Part shown: positions 36,701 through 50,300 of the stretch, one piece after another | Layout: every line of letters starts with the position of its first letter | Numbering within the stretch: the first letter of the stretch is position 1 | NCBI RefSeq assembly: GCF_030463565.1 | Contig: NC_134675.1 | Location: forward strand, 18,373,862-18,437,861 | DNA from: Pelecanus crispus | Lineage: Eukaryota; Chordata; Aves; Pelecaniformes; Pelecanidae | Direction of reading: 5' to 3' | Length of the DNA: 64,000 nucleotides | The notes under the pieces: generated by a model | Databases searched by the model: none | What the model saw: the letters and a program-made list of their open reading frames with translations, nothing else | Told to the model about the DNA's origin: nothing | Translations under genes and position numbers: made by a program

Positions 36701-38010
36701 TTATCTATGGAGCAAAACAAATTTCTCTAGTTTTTCAGGGATGTGCCCTGCATAGCATATGTTATGATTCACTATAACACGAGCAGCAAGACACTGCAAC
36801 GTAGTATGACTTATAGGCTGGATTAAGTTTTTTGCTATTTTCTTCTCATCCAACAAATCACTAGCAGTTTGTTTATGCGCGTTTGTGGCATCAAAGTGTG
36901 AGCCTGACTTGATAAGAAAATTCATGATGCCTGGATGGTTGTTCAGTGCAGCAATGTGTAAAGGACTGTTGTTATCAGAGTCTCTGACATTTATATTAGC
37001 ACCACATTCCACCAGGATAGCAGTAACTTGTAGAGAGGGGAATTTACAAACTGGGTAGCGACCCACACATGTAGTATTCTTGTCAACAGCAAGGTGAAGT
37101 GGACTGAAGTTATTCTTCCCTCTAGGCTGAAGCTTAAGAAACTTGTAAATAGTCTGTTTCTTAAAATGCTCCTGTTCTGAGCTGCAAGGTACTTTTTCCA
37201 ACAAGCAAATTAAATGCAAAATGATAGAAAGGGCTTTGTTCAGCTGTATTGGATCAGGAGGGCACTGGATTTGTTTCATGGCCCGCTCTATTTCAAGAAC
37301 ACTTTTGCACAGTATACCCATGAGATCATCAAATGTAACAGTAGTGCCTAGCAGGCCTTTTGCCCTGTCCTGCAGCATGAAGGAGAAGAGTTCAGCAAAT
37401 GATAGTAAACTGCTGGCTGTCATAGGGCTCAGTGGATCTAGATTGCTCTGCTGCATGTCCAAAGCATATTTCCATAAGTTGATGCATCGCTTAAAGTTTC
37501 CAGAGTCTGCATAGACAGCACCTCTATATCTAATATAGTAGGATGTATCTGGGTGAGAAGGACCAAGAATGCGTTCTCTAATTAATAGTGCTTGCATTCT
37601 CATCTCATCAGGGTCTGCAACAAGATTTTCTAGCTCTTCTGAGCTGTTTACCTCTTTAGCATAATCATAGGCCATAATTAACATTTGTGGCACAGGTTTG
37701 TTCAGGATACTAGTCCTATCACTGTATCTCATTTCCATAGCTCGCTTCCAGTATTTCAAAGCACCAAGCAGATCTCTCTTTTTGTCCACAAACGTTGCTC
37801 CTAGAAGTTCCAGAGCATTTATACATTCTATCTTAGTGATCTGTTCATGTTGGGTCAGAAAGTCCACAATATTTGTGTGACCTGTCACACTGGCTGACAG
37901 AAGGGGAGTCATTCCATAGCCATCTTTTTCCATCTTAGCACAATACTTGAGAAGCATCTTCATGATCTCTAAACTTCCAGATTCTGCACAGTCATGTAAT
38001 GCAGTGTTTC
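36701..38010 (-). CDS. FEM1C: FEM1C, last coding exon
   Basis: FEM1C is the substrate-binding subunit of a CUL2-Elongin B/C ubiquitin ligase that recognises C-terminal degrons ending in arginine. This exon encodes residues 182-617. It begins with the remaining N-terminal ankyrin repeats (GNTALHDCAESGSLEIMKML, then MTPLLSASVTGHTNIVDFL). A helical TPR-like middle follows (DLLGALKYWKRAMEMR and CINLWKYALDMQQ). Two C-terminal ankyrin repeats come next (NFSPLHLAVDKNT and NSPLHIAALNNHPGIMNFL). Near the end is a VHL-box: a BC-box TLQCLAARVI at about residues 585-594 and a CUL2-box-like HIPEKLEKFV. The stop is TAA at 36701-36703. The acceptor reads TTTTGCTAG then G. The same frame continues to 38059 through intron sequence, but the splice site ends the exon at 38010. 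There are no frameshifts. Confidence 0.97.
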
Positions 38011-38420
38011 CTAGCAAAAGGAAAACAATTACATAAATCATAATCAAATTATAGTCCAAATATCACCACACTAATAGTTAAAAAAATAAAATCTGTTTTG
38101 ACATCTACAGACTATGAAAGGCTTAAACGACAAGTTAAAACATTCAAGACCTGATTAAATCAGCCATCAAGCTACCATCAAGGCTACCAGGCAGTTATAC
38201 AAATCAAAATGCTTGACATTATTACCCAAAAGAATTAGACATATTTTAAGGACACTTATGTCTCATTATTCAAAACTTAAACCAGAATTCTCTACTACAT
38301 GAGCAATTTTGTATCTGCTTTCAAGTATAGAACAGAAACCTAAGGTTGCCATCTTAAGCGATTATATTTTCCCTTCCTCCCTTGTCAAATTTCCTTCCTG
38401 CCTGCCTATCTCCATCCACA

Positions 38421-38422
<2 letters not shown>

Positions 38423-38456
<34 letters not shown>
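38423..38456. repeat. Poly(A) run of 34 bases
   Basis: Uninterrupted A on the plus strand. In the FEM1C transcript it is a U34 tract about 410 nt upstream of the last acceptor. It is not attached to a recognisable retrotransposon body. Confidence 0.95.
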
Positions 38457-38458
<2 letters not shown>

Positions 38459-39584
38459 TCTGTATAAAAATTAAAGCTGTGCTAACTCAACATTGGCCTT
38501 GCTGGGGCCTTGGAGACTGCCAGAATATTCTGAGGGACCTGCTTATTTTGTCAAGCCTATGTATACACACAGAAAAACTATTCTTAGTACTTTATTAGGT
38601 CTTTATCTTGAAGTCCCACATTAACCCCTCTGCTCAGGATTCCCAAAATCCAAAACACCACCCCCCAAAACAAACAAACAATGCCTTCAACACACAACAT
38701 ACAGCCATTTGTCTTAAGTCTTGTCATTTACATTAAGATTATTTCTCATTAAGAGAACGTGCAATGTCATGATAAAGGCATTCAGGTGGCACTCACACTA
38801 TGTGGTAAAATCTCCAGCAAGCACTAGTGCCACCTGACTGGAAAACATATTTGCAGCAAATTAAAAAGAAATATTTAACTGTGTTGTCCAATCTTTTAAC
38901 TACTATGCTTCAAGTAGAAGAAAGTTTTGCTTAAGATCATATATGGAGTATTTCACTAGGGGAGACAAGATAGATGACCAATAACTCCCCCCCTCCACAC
39001 AAGAGGCTTTATTATGTTGGGGGGGTTGATTGCTTTTAAAACTACACAATTTAAACCTAGCTTCTTTTTCATATATACTACAGATTCAGGCATACCAACT
39101 TTTTAGCCTCCCACTACATTAACATGACAATAATTAACAGCACACCCATGTAAGAATTCCAGCCCCCCAATTAAAATGTCTTATACCACTAGCCTTGCAA
39201 ATTCTGGTTTACTTGCCATCAGATCATCAGTATCTGTTACACTATCAATCAGCAAGTTTCCACATTCTCAGGTGAGACCTCCTTTTCCAAGGATTCTGTA
39301 CATTCATAGTCATCTGATTTGGCTTTTAAAAAGTTCAGAGAGAAAGTTTTAGGAAACTTCCTCATTTGCATTTTTGGTAGGCTTTTTTCTATGCCAACAA
39401 GACACTGATTTGCAGCAGGCTTTACTGTTGTATTTCTAGATCTATAACAGAACTGAAGTTGGTAGGGAAACAAAGCAGTAGTCTCGAAATCTTCAGCTGA
39501 TGTTTGGGAAAAGTGCATTTTTGTAGGTATACAGCCTCCTGATCTCAACAGCTTAGATTTACCTTCATACATTTTCTTAATGTA

Positions 39585-39603
39585 CCCCCCCCCCCCGCCC
39601 CCC
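39585..39603. repeat. C-rich run (G-rich on transcript strand)
   Basis: Twelve C, one G, six C. On the FEM1C transcript strand this is a G-tract inside the intron. Confidence 0.9.
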
Positions 39604-42600
39604 GGCTCTGATGTCTAGAATGTGTAGTTCACTCTAATATAAAGAGTGTTTAGCCAGTAAAACTCAAATCAGTCCCTAAAGCATACCTCAGATTTGTCTT
39701 AAAAGCTGAACACTGCATTGAAATAAACTGAAAACAAGATGGAGGTAAAGCCTTTCCATTAACAAATTCTTTCTGCCCAGAATGTATTGTTCGTGCTGTC
39801 TTAAATAGGTTAAATTCAAATGCAAAAATATTTGCAGCTGGTACATGTATATATCTATCTACAAGAAAAAACACTCATATTTGTTAAATACATTTTGGAA
39901 ATAGAAAATTTTGTTCCTTGTTCTCATTTCAATTATAAGTATCTGAATTAAGTTTATGTAAATAATCTTGGTATCTTCTAGCTTTTGACTTCACAGCATT
40001 CTTATTTCCTTTTTAATGAGAAACTTGGTAAGGGAATAATGAAGTCAAAGTTTGAAGAAAAAAGAAGCAAAAGTCAGAAATATCTGTTGAAACCATGATG
40101 ACTGTCCTCTAAATTCAATACCTACTCGTCACCAGCAGAACCACATGCTTTAGATCCACAATGCAAACCTCTATCCTATATTTTGAGTTAGATTATCAAG
40201 TAGTAGCTTGCTTTTATCTTCTGTAGATATACCACTAGGATGAGAACAAGCAGATCCAAGAGTTTTGCGAGTTTTAGTATACAACAGGATGATGTAGAAA
40301 CTCAAGATCTGTTTAGATGAAAGTGTTCTAATGATCACAAAACATTTTGCCTCTGTTCCCCTGCTGGTATTCCAACCATCCCCTCCTCACTTTCTCTTCT
40401 AATCTTTCGCTTCCTGAAACTTTACATGTAAATTAATCTGCTGCTTCTTCCTCAAACTTGCTTGTGGACCATCAGAGGAAAAATTGACAGCACACTTCAA
40501 GACTTGCTTATCACTCTCAATTCCAGTAACCAGAAAGACAGTGGTAAGGAAGAACAGTAGTTATTCAAGACAGAGTCTCAATCCAAGAACACTGGATAGT
40601 AAGAATTTATCTATCACACTAATCAAATTCATACCAAAGGTGTGCAAAAAGCTATTTTCAAAAGATTATGACTAAAGGTTAACAGGTCTTTACAATTATA
40701 GTAGAACAGGAGCTGTGATCACATTTTGCCCCCTCAAACAATTTAAGTGCAAGTTCCAAACATTAAAAAAACCCACAAAAACCAAAACCAAAAACCAACC
40801 CACAAAACATTAGATTGTTTATTAACATACAGTGAGCTTAACTTGCTAAATGTTCTTTTCTCAATACATTTCTGAATAGTAGCCAACTATTTTACTATCA
40901 CTTACAAAAAAAGTAAGCCGAGTAAGACACCCCACACAAAGTGGCACCCAAAATTATCTGTTAGATCAAGACTCATAAAACTAAAACCAGGTCTTAATAG
41001 GAAGTGATTTTCAGTCTCAAATACCCTAGGCAATCTTTGTCACTAATGGAGCATTAAATCAGCGACAGGAGCTTCACGTATAAACTGGTCTGGTTACACT
41101 ACAGTTTCTACCGAGACCAACAAAACTTCCAATCAGAGAAACGGATATTTTTCCAAATTTAGGTGGATTAGAAGTTTGGTTTGTCAAGTGTAGTTTATTA
41201 TGGTTAATATTCCTTCTTTCTTTATTATGGAAAACTGTTCATATCTCCAGATTGACAAGCATGAGACCTTTAAATTCCTAAGATGGAAAAAGATCAAAAG
41301 CAGACAAATACACAAAGCCAGCTTGCCAATACAAAGACACATTATAAAAGTCATCTTGCTGTGCTGGAGAAAGTCTAGTTAAAACTTAACTATAGCTGTC
41401 AAAACAGTAGTAAATACTGACTGGCTCCTTGGGCCATCTGCACTTCTGGAACACTCAGTGATGAAGCCAAAACGAGGTCCCACTGGGCATAGGCTGAGCC
41501 ACCAGTTAATGTAGCCAGTTTAGGGTGTGTTCAAGTCCATACTACCTCACTCACAGCAGAGCTCTGAAACACTAGAAAGGTCTTTTGGAGGGTGCCAATT
41601 CCAATGCCAATCTAGACATGGCCTAGAATGAAAAAAATTCAGAACTGCAAGTGTTTGCACCAATGTATGTCAGAATCTTGTGTTAACTGGGCAAATTTAA
41701 CTTAAATGTTAAAGTTTCAAAATATTAGCATACATAGTTTAAGTTATATTTGAGGTGTTAGTTGATTTAAAAAATAAAAAACCCTCTCAAAAATGTTTTA
41801 TTACAGACCATACTGTACTTGTTAAAATACTAGAGTCATCCTTAGGTCTCAACTATTTCATCTTTACATGTTATCATTCACAACCCTCTATTTTCTACCT
41901 TCAAGTCAATATCTTGAAAATATTAAAAAAAGTCATAACATAAAAGCATATTAAAAGACAAACAAATCAAAATGCACTAGTAACACCAAAATTCTTACAA
42001 TTGCTTCACAACTACTGATATACATCTCGCTAGCTTTGACAGTAGGATCAATGGCAGATATTCATATTACACACTGTAGATCTATCACCACATAATGTTG
42101 CCCTTTACACTCTTTTATCAGTTGCTAGAGATATATGCTTTGACACACTGATAGTGCAAAAATTGACACAAATTAAGCTTAACCACTGTCTACATAAATT
42201 CAGGTACAAACCAACAGTTTATATGTCATTAATTTACAATGCAGCTATGCAAAACATGGAAATATTCCTAAACCACCAAGGATTTTCAATACTCTCTACA
42301 CCTGGATCTCCTTCATTAAGATATTTACTTTTTTGTTAGTATTATAATTATTTACTCAGTGGTTACTAACAGCATATCAGAAGTAGGGGAATTTTTTAGC
42401 TACTTATATTGTAGTAGGCCTTGGAGACCATAATTATTTCAAGCAATGCACAAGCTAATAAAGGAAAGCAATCGCCATTAATTTTTAGTGGCTGCACCTC
42501 GCTTCAGTTTGACTGGATGGAACAGCAGCAGGAAAGAAATATTATAAGAATACAAGCTTCCATAAACTAAAAGTGGACATGGGCAGATAAATAGATATAG

Positions 42601-44111
42601 AGCTGCCAACTTAAAACAAACAAAAAACACCCCACCACCCAACAAAACATGCACACACAAAAAACCCAACCGTAAGATATAACAAGAATTCCAGCCATCT
42701 ACCTAGCAATTATCAAGTGTTAAATTTAAGAGGACACAACAGTTAGCCTTGATATCTAACTCAAGGTTTATGTCCCACATGTTACCCATAAATTCAACTG
42801 TTCAAATATAAGGATGGCAAATCAGCTATTATCCACTTCAAAAATACTATATTGTCTATAGTGACAGGAATAAACAGTGCCTGAACACTATCTATGCAAT
42901 TCTGCAGTTAAGTCAATCCAATTTTTGTAACAAATTATTTCTTTAGTAAGAAATTAAAATCAACATTATATCTACTGCTATATTACAGAGGAAATAGGCT
43001 GAAAAGAAACAAATGTCCTTTGAAAGTCATTCTCATTGATAAACAGCTAAGATAAACATACACAGATGTTGGTCATTTTTTAAGCATTCTTTAAGTTAAG
43101 GATGATTATTTCAAAACAGACTTCGTTAAATTTTCTTAATCCATTTCTAATTCTTAAGTGATCTGCTGCAATTTGATCACATGTAGAAACTAGCTAATAT
43201 TACAACAGCATGAGAAACTTCTCATTCTTTCACAAGAACAAAATTGGACTGGAAATATTATGCTAATCATAGCACTTCTCTGCTAGAGAAGTAGGTACTG
43301 TTATATTGCAGTATATTGCATTGTTAATACTGTTCTCTATCTATATAAAATTCTACTATTCATACTACCTAATTTGTTCTCTAATTAAAAACAAGAACAA
43401 AATGGAATAATCCAAATCTCAAAGACACAATAGGGGAAAAAAAAAAATGTTAAACTGATGTCATAGTTTCATGTTTCATTCTTTCGTTACAGTCCTACTT
43501 TAACAGAAGTACTATGAACATTACAAAAATGCTTCACATATCACCGAACTAATTTCCTAACTATCCAGTCTTACATAAAGAAAAAAAAAACAAACAAACA
43601 AAAAAAAGGAGGAGATTCAAATTTATAATGAGGTTGTGTATTCCTATGTCAGGAGCAAATTATTCTCAAAATAGGCTGGAAGCTTGTGACATGCAGAAGA
43701 AAAAGTGAAGCAGTGACACAAAGTGATTTGGCTTGATTTGCAATCTATATTAACTACATCTACTCCCTAAAATTTGCAAAATGCTTAATCAAAGTTTTGC
43801 TCTCCAGAAATTTTTAAACTTAAGTTTAAAAAAAAATTTCATTTTTGAAATATGATATGTACACACCATACTGGCTATCAGAGCTTGTGTACTTTAACTT
43901 CTTAATTGCAGAAAGGAAGGGAATGAACCTCCATTATTAGAGCAGGTCTGATGGAGAAGGGATAAGGCATAATGCAAAGTATCAAAACATGCATTGCAAT
44001 TTCTCAAAGTGCAAGATCCAAGTATTCCATTTTGAGTCAGACTAGAGGTGTAACCACCTTTAAAACGGTTTGCATGCAAAATATCTCTGTTGTGGAAATT
44101 AAATGAATTTT

Positions 44112-44663
44112 TGTCCTGGTTTTGGCTGGGATAGAGTTAATTTTCTTCCTAGTAGCTGGCATAGTGCTGTGTTTTGGATTTAGTAGGAGAAGAATGCTGA
44201 TAACACACTGATGTTTTTAGTTGTTGCTAATTACTGCTTATGCTAGTCAAGGACTTTTTCAGCTTCCCATGCTCTGCCAGGTGCACAGGAAACTGGGAGG
44301 GGGCACAGCCAGAATAGTTGATCCAAACTGACCAAAAGGCTATTCCATACCATATGACATCATGCTCAGTATAGAAACTGGGGGGTTTGGCTGGGGAGCA
44401 GCAATTGCTGCTCAGGAACTGTCTGGGTATCAGTCAGCGGGTGGTGAGCAATTGCATTATGCATCACTTGCTTTGTATATTATCATTATCATATTATTAT
44501 CATTACTATTTTACTTTATTTCAATTATTAAACTGTTCTTATCTCAACCCAGGAGTGTTTCTCACTCTTACTCCTCCGATTCTCTCCCCCATCCCATCAG
44601 GGTAGGGGGAGTGAGCGAGCGGCTGCGTGGTGCTTAGTTGCTGGCTGGGACTAAACCACGACA
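44112..44663 (+). mobile_element. Solo ERVL-type LTR, copy 6, in FEM1C intron
   Basis: TGTCCTGG to CCACGACA, with perfect 5-bp target duplication ATTTT (44107-44111 and 44664-44668). The CRE position reads TGACATCA and the TATA is changed to TATAGAAAC. The palindrome has the variant GAGCAGCAATTGCTGCTC (44396-44413). It is antisense to FEM1C. From the middle of U3 to the end it is almost identical to copy 9. Confidence 0.94.
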
Positions 44664-45464
44664 ATTTTAAATAGAAAATCCAGTTCCAACAAACACAGCC
44701 CCAGGTAGATCATCAAGAAAGCCCAAATCCATAATTTTGAGGCCCAGCAAAAGACTCCTATCACTTGAATTACAAGAGCAAGCATCTCCCCCACACCCAC
44801 ACACCACACAAACATTGAGTAGCCAAAAGACAACTGCACGGAAACACATCCAACAAAACACTGATCAATACCCCAGAAGTCTATTAACACTGTAAGGGAG
44901 CACTATCTTTTAACTACAGATCATTGGCAGGCTTCACAATGGAGCAGAATAGAAAACTGCATGCAGCCAAAATGCAGAATGATCCTCCTGATCCAAGCAC
45001 ATGGGTAAGTGGTCTGTACCTCATTCAGAGTTTAGCTCTAGGGTTCTTCCTCATGAAAAAAACCTCAGATTTCTGCTACTACAGTATTATCCATACTATT
45101 CCCTATTTTAAGAGCAAAATAAAAAAAGCTTGGGTTTTTTTTCTAATTTTAAAAAAGCAAACTAATTTGCCGTTCGAGACCTCTGTTTCATACCAGTGAA
45201 ATACATGAAGCCCTGTTAGTTTTAACCTGCAGCTTCTCAAACCAGGAGTAATGTACTGGAAAAGCTTCTGAATTAGGAAGACAATGCCAAATTAACTCAC
45301 ATTGGAAGCATTGCTTTAGCTACTTTCTGCTTTTTCTAAACAAGTCTTGAAATCTACAGGTATCTTTGCTCTTTTCCACAATTCTAAAAGAAAAAAAGAA
45401 GAGCTTTCTTATCCTGTTTATCACATTTCCACCCCCCCCCACTTGCACTGTTCATGTGACAAAG

Positions 45465-47119
45465 TGTCATGGTTTAACCCCAGCCAGCAACTAAGCACCA
45501 CACAGCCACTTGCTCACTCCCCCACCCCCAGTGGGATGGGGGAGAGAATCAGAGGAGTAAGCGTGAGAAACACTCCTGGGTTGAGATAAGAACAGTTTAA
45601 TAATTTAAATAAAGTAAAATAGTAATGATAATAACAATATAATAATAACAGTAATAATAATATACAAAGCAAATTATGCACAATGCAATTGCTCACCACC
45701 TGCCAACCAATACCCAGCCGGTTCCCGAGCAGCAATTGCTGCTCCCCGGCCAACCCCCCCCAGTTTATATACTGAGCATGACGTCATATGGTATGGAATA
45801 GCCCTTTGGTCAGTTTGGGTCAGCTGTCCTGGCTGTGCCCCCTCCCAATTTCTTGTGCACCTGTGTGGAATAATTGCCGGAGGTGACTTAGAAATTAAAC
45901 TTCTATTCACATTTTTAGGAAAGGCACAGCATTGAAGAAGCTTCCAGGGTGGAGTACAGCTGGCATGCAAGGAATCCATTCCACGGAAAGTTCCCTAGGC
46001 CTGCAACCTTAGATGTCGGCAACACCAGGGGAACTTGGTGTACTGGCTCTAAGAGGAACTGTCTGGAGGGTGGAGTGGTGTGAAGACACCATGGCCAAAC
46101 TCTGATGATATGGGAACTCGAAGGTACCACAGAACCGATAAGCTGCATATTTGTTACCCTGGGCCAACAGTCTGTCATGATTTTGACAAAATGCTGTCCT
46201 TTTGGTAAGCTTTGCTCATTATAATATCATTATAATACCAAGACACACCTCCATCCCAAAAGCTACCCGCCTCTAAGGTGCGACCACCTCTCACTGAGCT
46301 TACGCTTTGAATTTTCCTAGCCTATACCTTTAAAAACAAAGCAAGAAAACTTTATACCAATCATAACAAAGGTATGTATGACTAGAATCACTCAAGCTCC
46401 ACCTGAAAGGTAAAAAAAAAAATACTCTGAAATAACTTGAGAGAGAGAATGTTAGGGAAGATACAATCGCGTACCACTCTGACCTCTGGGACCAGTCGAC
46501 GGGCCGAGCCTCTCTTCCCCCCCCCCCCATCGGGACACCTTTGGGTAAGATTCAAACACTTGGTTATACCAAGTGCCTCCCCGGGAAACTTAGAAACCTC
46601 TATATAGAGTCGCTTTTTATCTTTTAATGCATTTGTAGCCAGGCTGTGTTACTCATACTTTTGGTATTTGCACGTGCTTTGCAGACAGTGAATTTATCAC
46701 CAGTAATCCAAAGGAACCTGTGTATCTGTTGCTCTAAAACTACACTATTCATTCATCTAGCCATGATAGCTCTCATTGAACGCAACCAGACGCTTTAAGT
46801 GTGGCCGTAGTAGTTCATGGAACACGACTAGACAGAAGGTGCCTCCTGTTATTTGTGCATCCGTAATTGTGATAGTTCAGTACACTGAACACAAGCGGAC
46901 TTATAACAACGAATTGGGCATCTGCCAAATTACTTTAACCTCTTAATGCAACAACCTGGCAGAGCATGGGAAGCTGAAGAGTCCTTGAGTAGCATAAGCA
47001 GTACTTAGCAACAACTAAAACATTAGTGTATCAACATTCTTCTCACCCTAAATCCAAAACACAGCACTATGCCAGCTACTAGGAAGAAAATTAACTCTAT
47101 CCCAGCCGAAACCAGGACA
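45465..47119 (-). mobile_element. ERVL-type LTR, copy 7, in FEM1C intron, split by a nested LTR
   Basis: The outer LTR occupies 45465-45863 and 46959-47119, about 560 bp when the nested element is removed. It has an intact CRE (45779-45786) and palindrome GAGCAGCAATTGCTGCTC (45727-45744). Unlike the solo copies, its U3 start adjoins ERVL internal sequence at 47120, and its flanks (CAAAG and GCATC) do not match, so it is the 3' LTR of a truncated provirus. It lies in the same sense as FEM1C. Confidence 0.9.
45864..46953 (-). mobile_element. LTR of another ERV family nested in copy 7
   Basis: TGTGGAATAATT to TTAATGCAACA, 1090 bp, flanked by a perfect 5-bp duplication ACCTG (45859-45863 and 46954-46958) made from the host LTR. 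A minus-strand GGTATAAAG with a nearby ATTGG (about 46347-46358) suggests a promoter in minus orientation. A weak AATAGA near the left end could be a decayed polyadenylation signal. It contains a C12 run (46517-46528). No open frame of interest. Confidence 0.75.
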
Positions 47120-47334
47120 GCATCCACCCCTTATTCTATGCCATCTACATCATGCACAGGTCCTACCCCTTTCTAATATGTTCTAATTAATCACCACCAC
47201 TTTCCCTATATTGATATATACACACAGATATCATTCCCTTCGTCTGTGGCCCATCCCTCTAAAATGTCCATTGAGTTCATTTAGTCCATGACTTTGGGTT
47301 CCATCTGTCATCACAGTCTTTCAGAGCAGGAGAG
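47120..47334 (-). mobile_element. ERVL internal 3' remnant next to copy 7
   Basis: Similar to 350-565, including the purine tract at the junction with the LTR and the cACACAGATATCATTCCCTT block. The element is cut at about 47335, where an inverted copy of part of this segment begins. Confidence 0.75.
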
Positions 47335-47372
47335 ATGGCCCATAGATAAAGGGAATGATATCTGTGTGTATA
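47335..47372. repeat. Inverted duplication of 47215-47253
   Basis: The 38 bases ATGGCCCATAGATAAAGGG... are the reverse complement, with a few changes, of 47215-47253. The arms are separated by 81 bp. They mark the broken end of the ERVL remnant. Confidence 0.85.
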
Positions 47373-50300
47373 TTAAGAAAATCCTTTGTTTCCATTTCTG
47401 TGGCTCATATGTTCTTCATAAAAGTTCAGGGAAACTGTAAAAGTCAGATCTGGAAAACAGTTGCAAGAACAAAGACAAATAAATGCTCATATATTAAATT
47501 CAAAACTATTGACCATCTTTTGCAGTATAGCACTTGTCTAACCCCAAACATCTTATTACCTCCTTCTTCACCATCATCTCCTGTTAGATGGTGCTAGACC
47601 TATGCTTTACCTCAGCATAGTATCCTACCTGAATCAGACTCAGAAATCATATCCTAGCTGTGCTTTTGCACTTCCACAACTCTCCTTCCAAAACATCTGC
47701 ATTCTGAATTTTAATAGTCCAAAACAGTTGCTGGATTATGTCTGTATTTTAGAAGCAGGACTTAATTGCATGTTTTTAAACTACTCTTTTATATCCCTGC
47801 CTCAGTTGTCATCCTGGCTTTTAGATCTCTGATCTTACCTATTTTGTCATCTCCAAGTATTTGGATTTTTCCCTGGAACTGTCAACACCTGGAAACATAT
47901 TTTCACACTTTTCCCAGCTCTAGAATTCTCCCCATTTTTAAAATGTGAATAAAGTCCTATCTTACAATAAGAAAATCTATTGGAAAAGCCTAAGGGATAG
48001 CTCAAGTAATTTTACCCTCTCACTCTTTCCCTGGTTTCAAGAATATCTGGAAGAGAACCTCTAGTAATCTCCCATAACAGCATTTTTCTAAACATAGTAA
48101 AATTACATTTGTTTTGTTCTTATAAAAGTTTTATATTTTAAAATGCAGCAAAACTGACAGTAGCTAAAGCTTTTGCATCTTTCACAGAGCAGTAGGCTTC
48201 TCCATGAATGGCCCAGAAAGGGGTCTAGTTTATATACAAGGAGAGCAACAACTTTAACTACTCAAGCAGAGCACTCTAAATTCTCTTCATCTCCCTACCA
48301 CAAGCACCCCTACTCTGTCAAGAGAGTTGTTAGACAACAGGGAGGAGTAGAAACTGAAAGTAATAGACAGAGACTTTGAGGTGGAATATGACAATGTAGA
48401 ATGAATCCTATTGGAAACATTCATTTTGAAATTAATAGCTAGTGAGCATTCTTGCAAAACAAAGTTCAGAAGGTTAGTTGTTGAGCCCTGACCATCGCAA
48501 CACCCATACTGTTGTCATATTTAAGGCTACCAGTTTTCCTCAGTTCTGCCTTTCCACAGCTGACTTTCAGGGTTTATAGTACTTTCTCTCTTCCTTTAGT
48601 TTGTCACTGCTTATTTAATAACTTCAGACACCAGACTGCTTCATGACACCAAAAAAGTATGCTCATGTCATATCAGAGAGGAGCATTTGTTTCCAAACAC
48701 AAAAAGACAGTCCATACTCGACCAAAAGATATATGTATACATACACATTTGTACACTGCAGTCCAAAAGATAAAATGAATTTTTATGAGCTAAAACATAT
48801 CCAATCCAACATTTTTATTATTAAAAAAATAGGGATCAGTTAATACCTTAGGAAGTTTTGCTCATGTGCCTAAGTTGCAAGTCACACAAACCAAAGGAAG
48901 CAGAGAGAGGAAGGAATTAGGATAATAAAAAAAACCCTGAAAGCAGTGAGAAAGTCCTCAGGAGTGCACAGCTGCCATTCAGTCATTTAAACAATAAAAA
49001 TAAAATTAATGCACTAGTAAAGTGAATAATAAGGATGAGTAAATTAAAGCCTACTCCGCTGACACAAAAATGAAGAATAAGAGATCCACAAATTTTTTTT
49101 TCCTGTTACATCAGATATTTAGCAGCTCTGCTCTGTTCATACCTACCATATAAAGGGATGACTTATAAAATATACCTTATTTTTAGTTTAAATTTAGCTT
49201 GTTATTCCAAGAACACAGTCTAGAAACATGACATTTTTATCCTATCACAAGTCCATGACTTGTAGGCAACCTTAAATCCTTACAAAGAAAGATTTAGAGG
49301 TGGGCAGAACAAAATAAGACAAATTTTTAGTTTAGCTTTCTTTATATTAAACCCACATAACTCCATGACTTGCAGGAAAAAAAGGCACATTTAACTGAAC
49401 AGCTTTTTCAAAGAGATTACTCTCATATTTGGCATTTAACAATATTGTGCAGTAAGCTAGGCACTACAGGTTTTTCTGTCAAAATATACTTGAAGTATAC
49501 TGTTAAAATTTTAATTAGCCAGAAAAGGGCAACTGAAGTATTATGCTACAGAAAGATTTATTATTAATAAACATATGTAACAAAATAAGCTGCTGACACA
49601 CAGTCCTGACTCAATGAGCCAAGAAGTTAACCATAACCTACAATAATCAATATGCTTTTTTAGGCCAATATCATATTCACATACAAGTTTGAGATGTAAC
49701 AAAAGCCAACAATTAGAATAAGAGGTCCACATAATTATGATCACAGGAAAAAGGACATAAGTCTTCACTTTGAACAATGTGTCAGGATAACTGTAAACCG
49801 AGGCAAACAGATGTTCTTCATGATTTGTGCACCACTGGAGGTCTTTCTGTTGTGATCACAGTCACATGAAGCTTCATTTCCTTAATTCTAAAATACATTT
49901 TTGTTTACTAACATTGGAAAAAAGGTCCAAAAGGATTCAAGAATTTGAGGGAGAGGAGGAGTAAAGAGCAAAGTGATTATTCATTTCCAGTGTAGAAAAG
50001 AATTCTTCTCCTTTATGCATCTTTCCCTATTCTAGTCTTAGTGGCACAGGCGAATTTTATGTACAGCATATTTGGTTTGTTAAGAAACAGTATGAAAAAC
50101 ATCCTAAGTTTTACACAATATACATTCGTGTATTTATTACTACACAAACCTGCTATAAATAGTTCTCAGCAAAAGTCGATTAGCTTTTTGCACATGCATA
50201 AATGCAGTCTTTAGATTAAAATGTATCAATTTAGAATTACATTTTATAGCCAGTATTAAACGAGTATGCTGAAAAAAATTCGTAAAAACATTGCTAAACA

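Noticed and set aside
39249..39572. 107-codon minus-strand open frame in the FEM1C intron
   Set aside because: No domain, low-complexity flank (C-run at 39585) and no splice signals that would make it an exon in phase with FEM1C.
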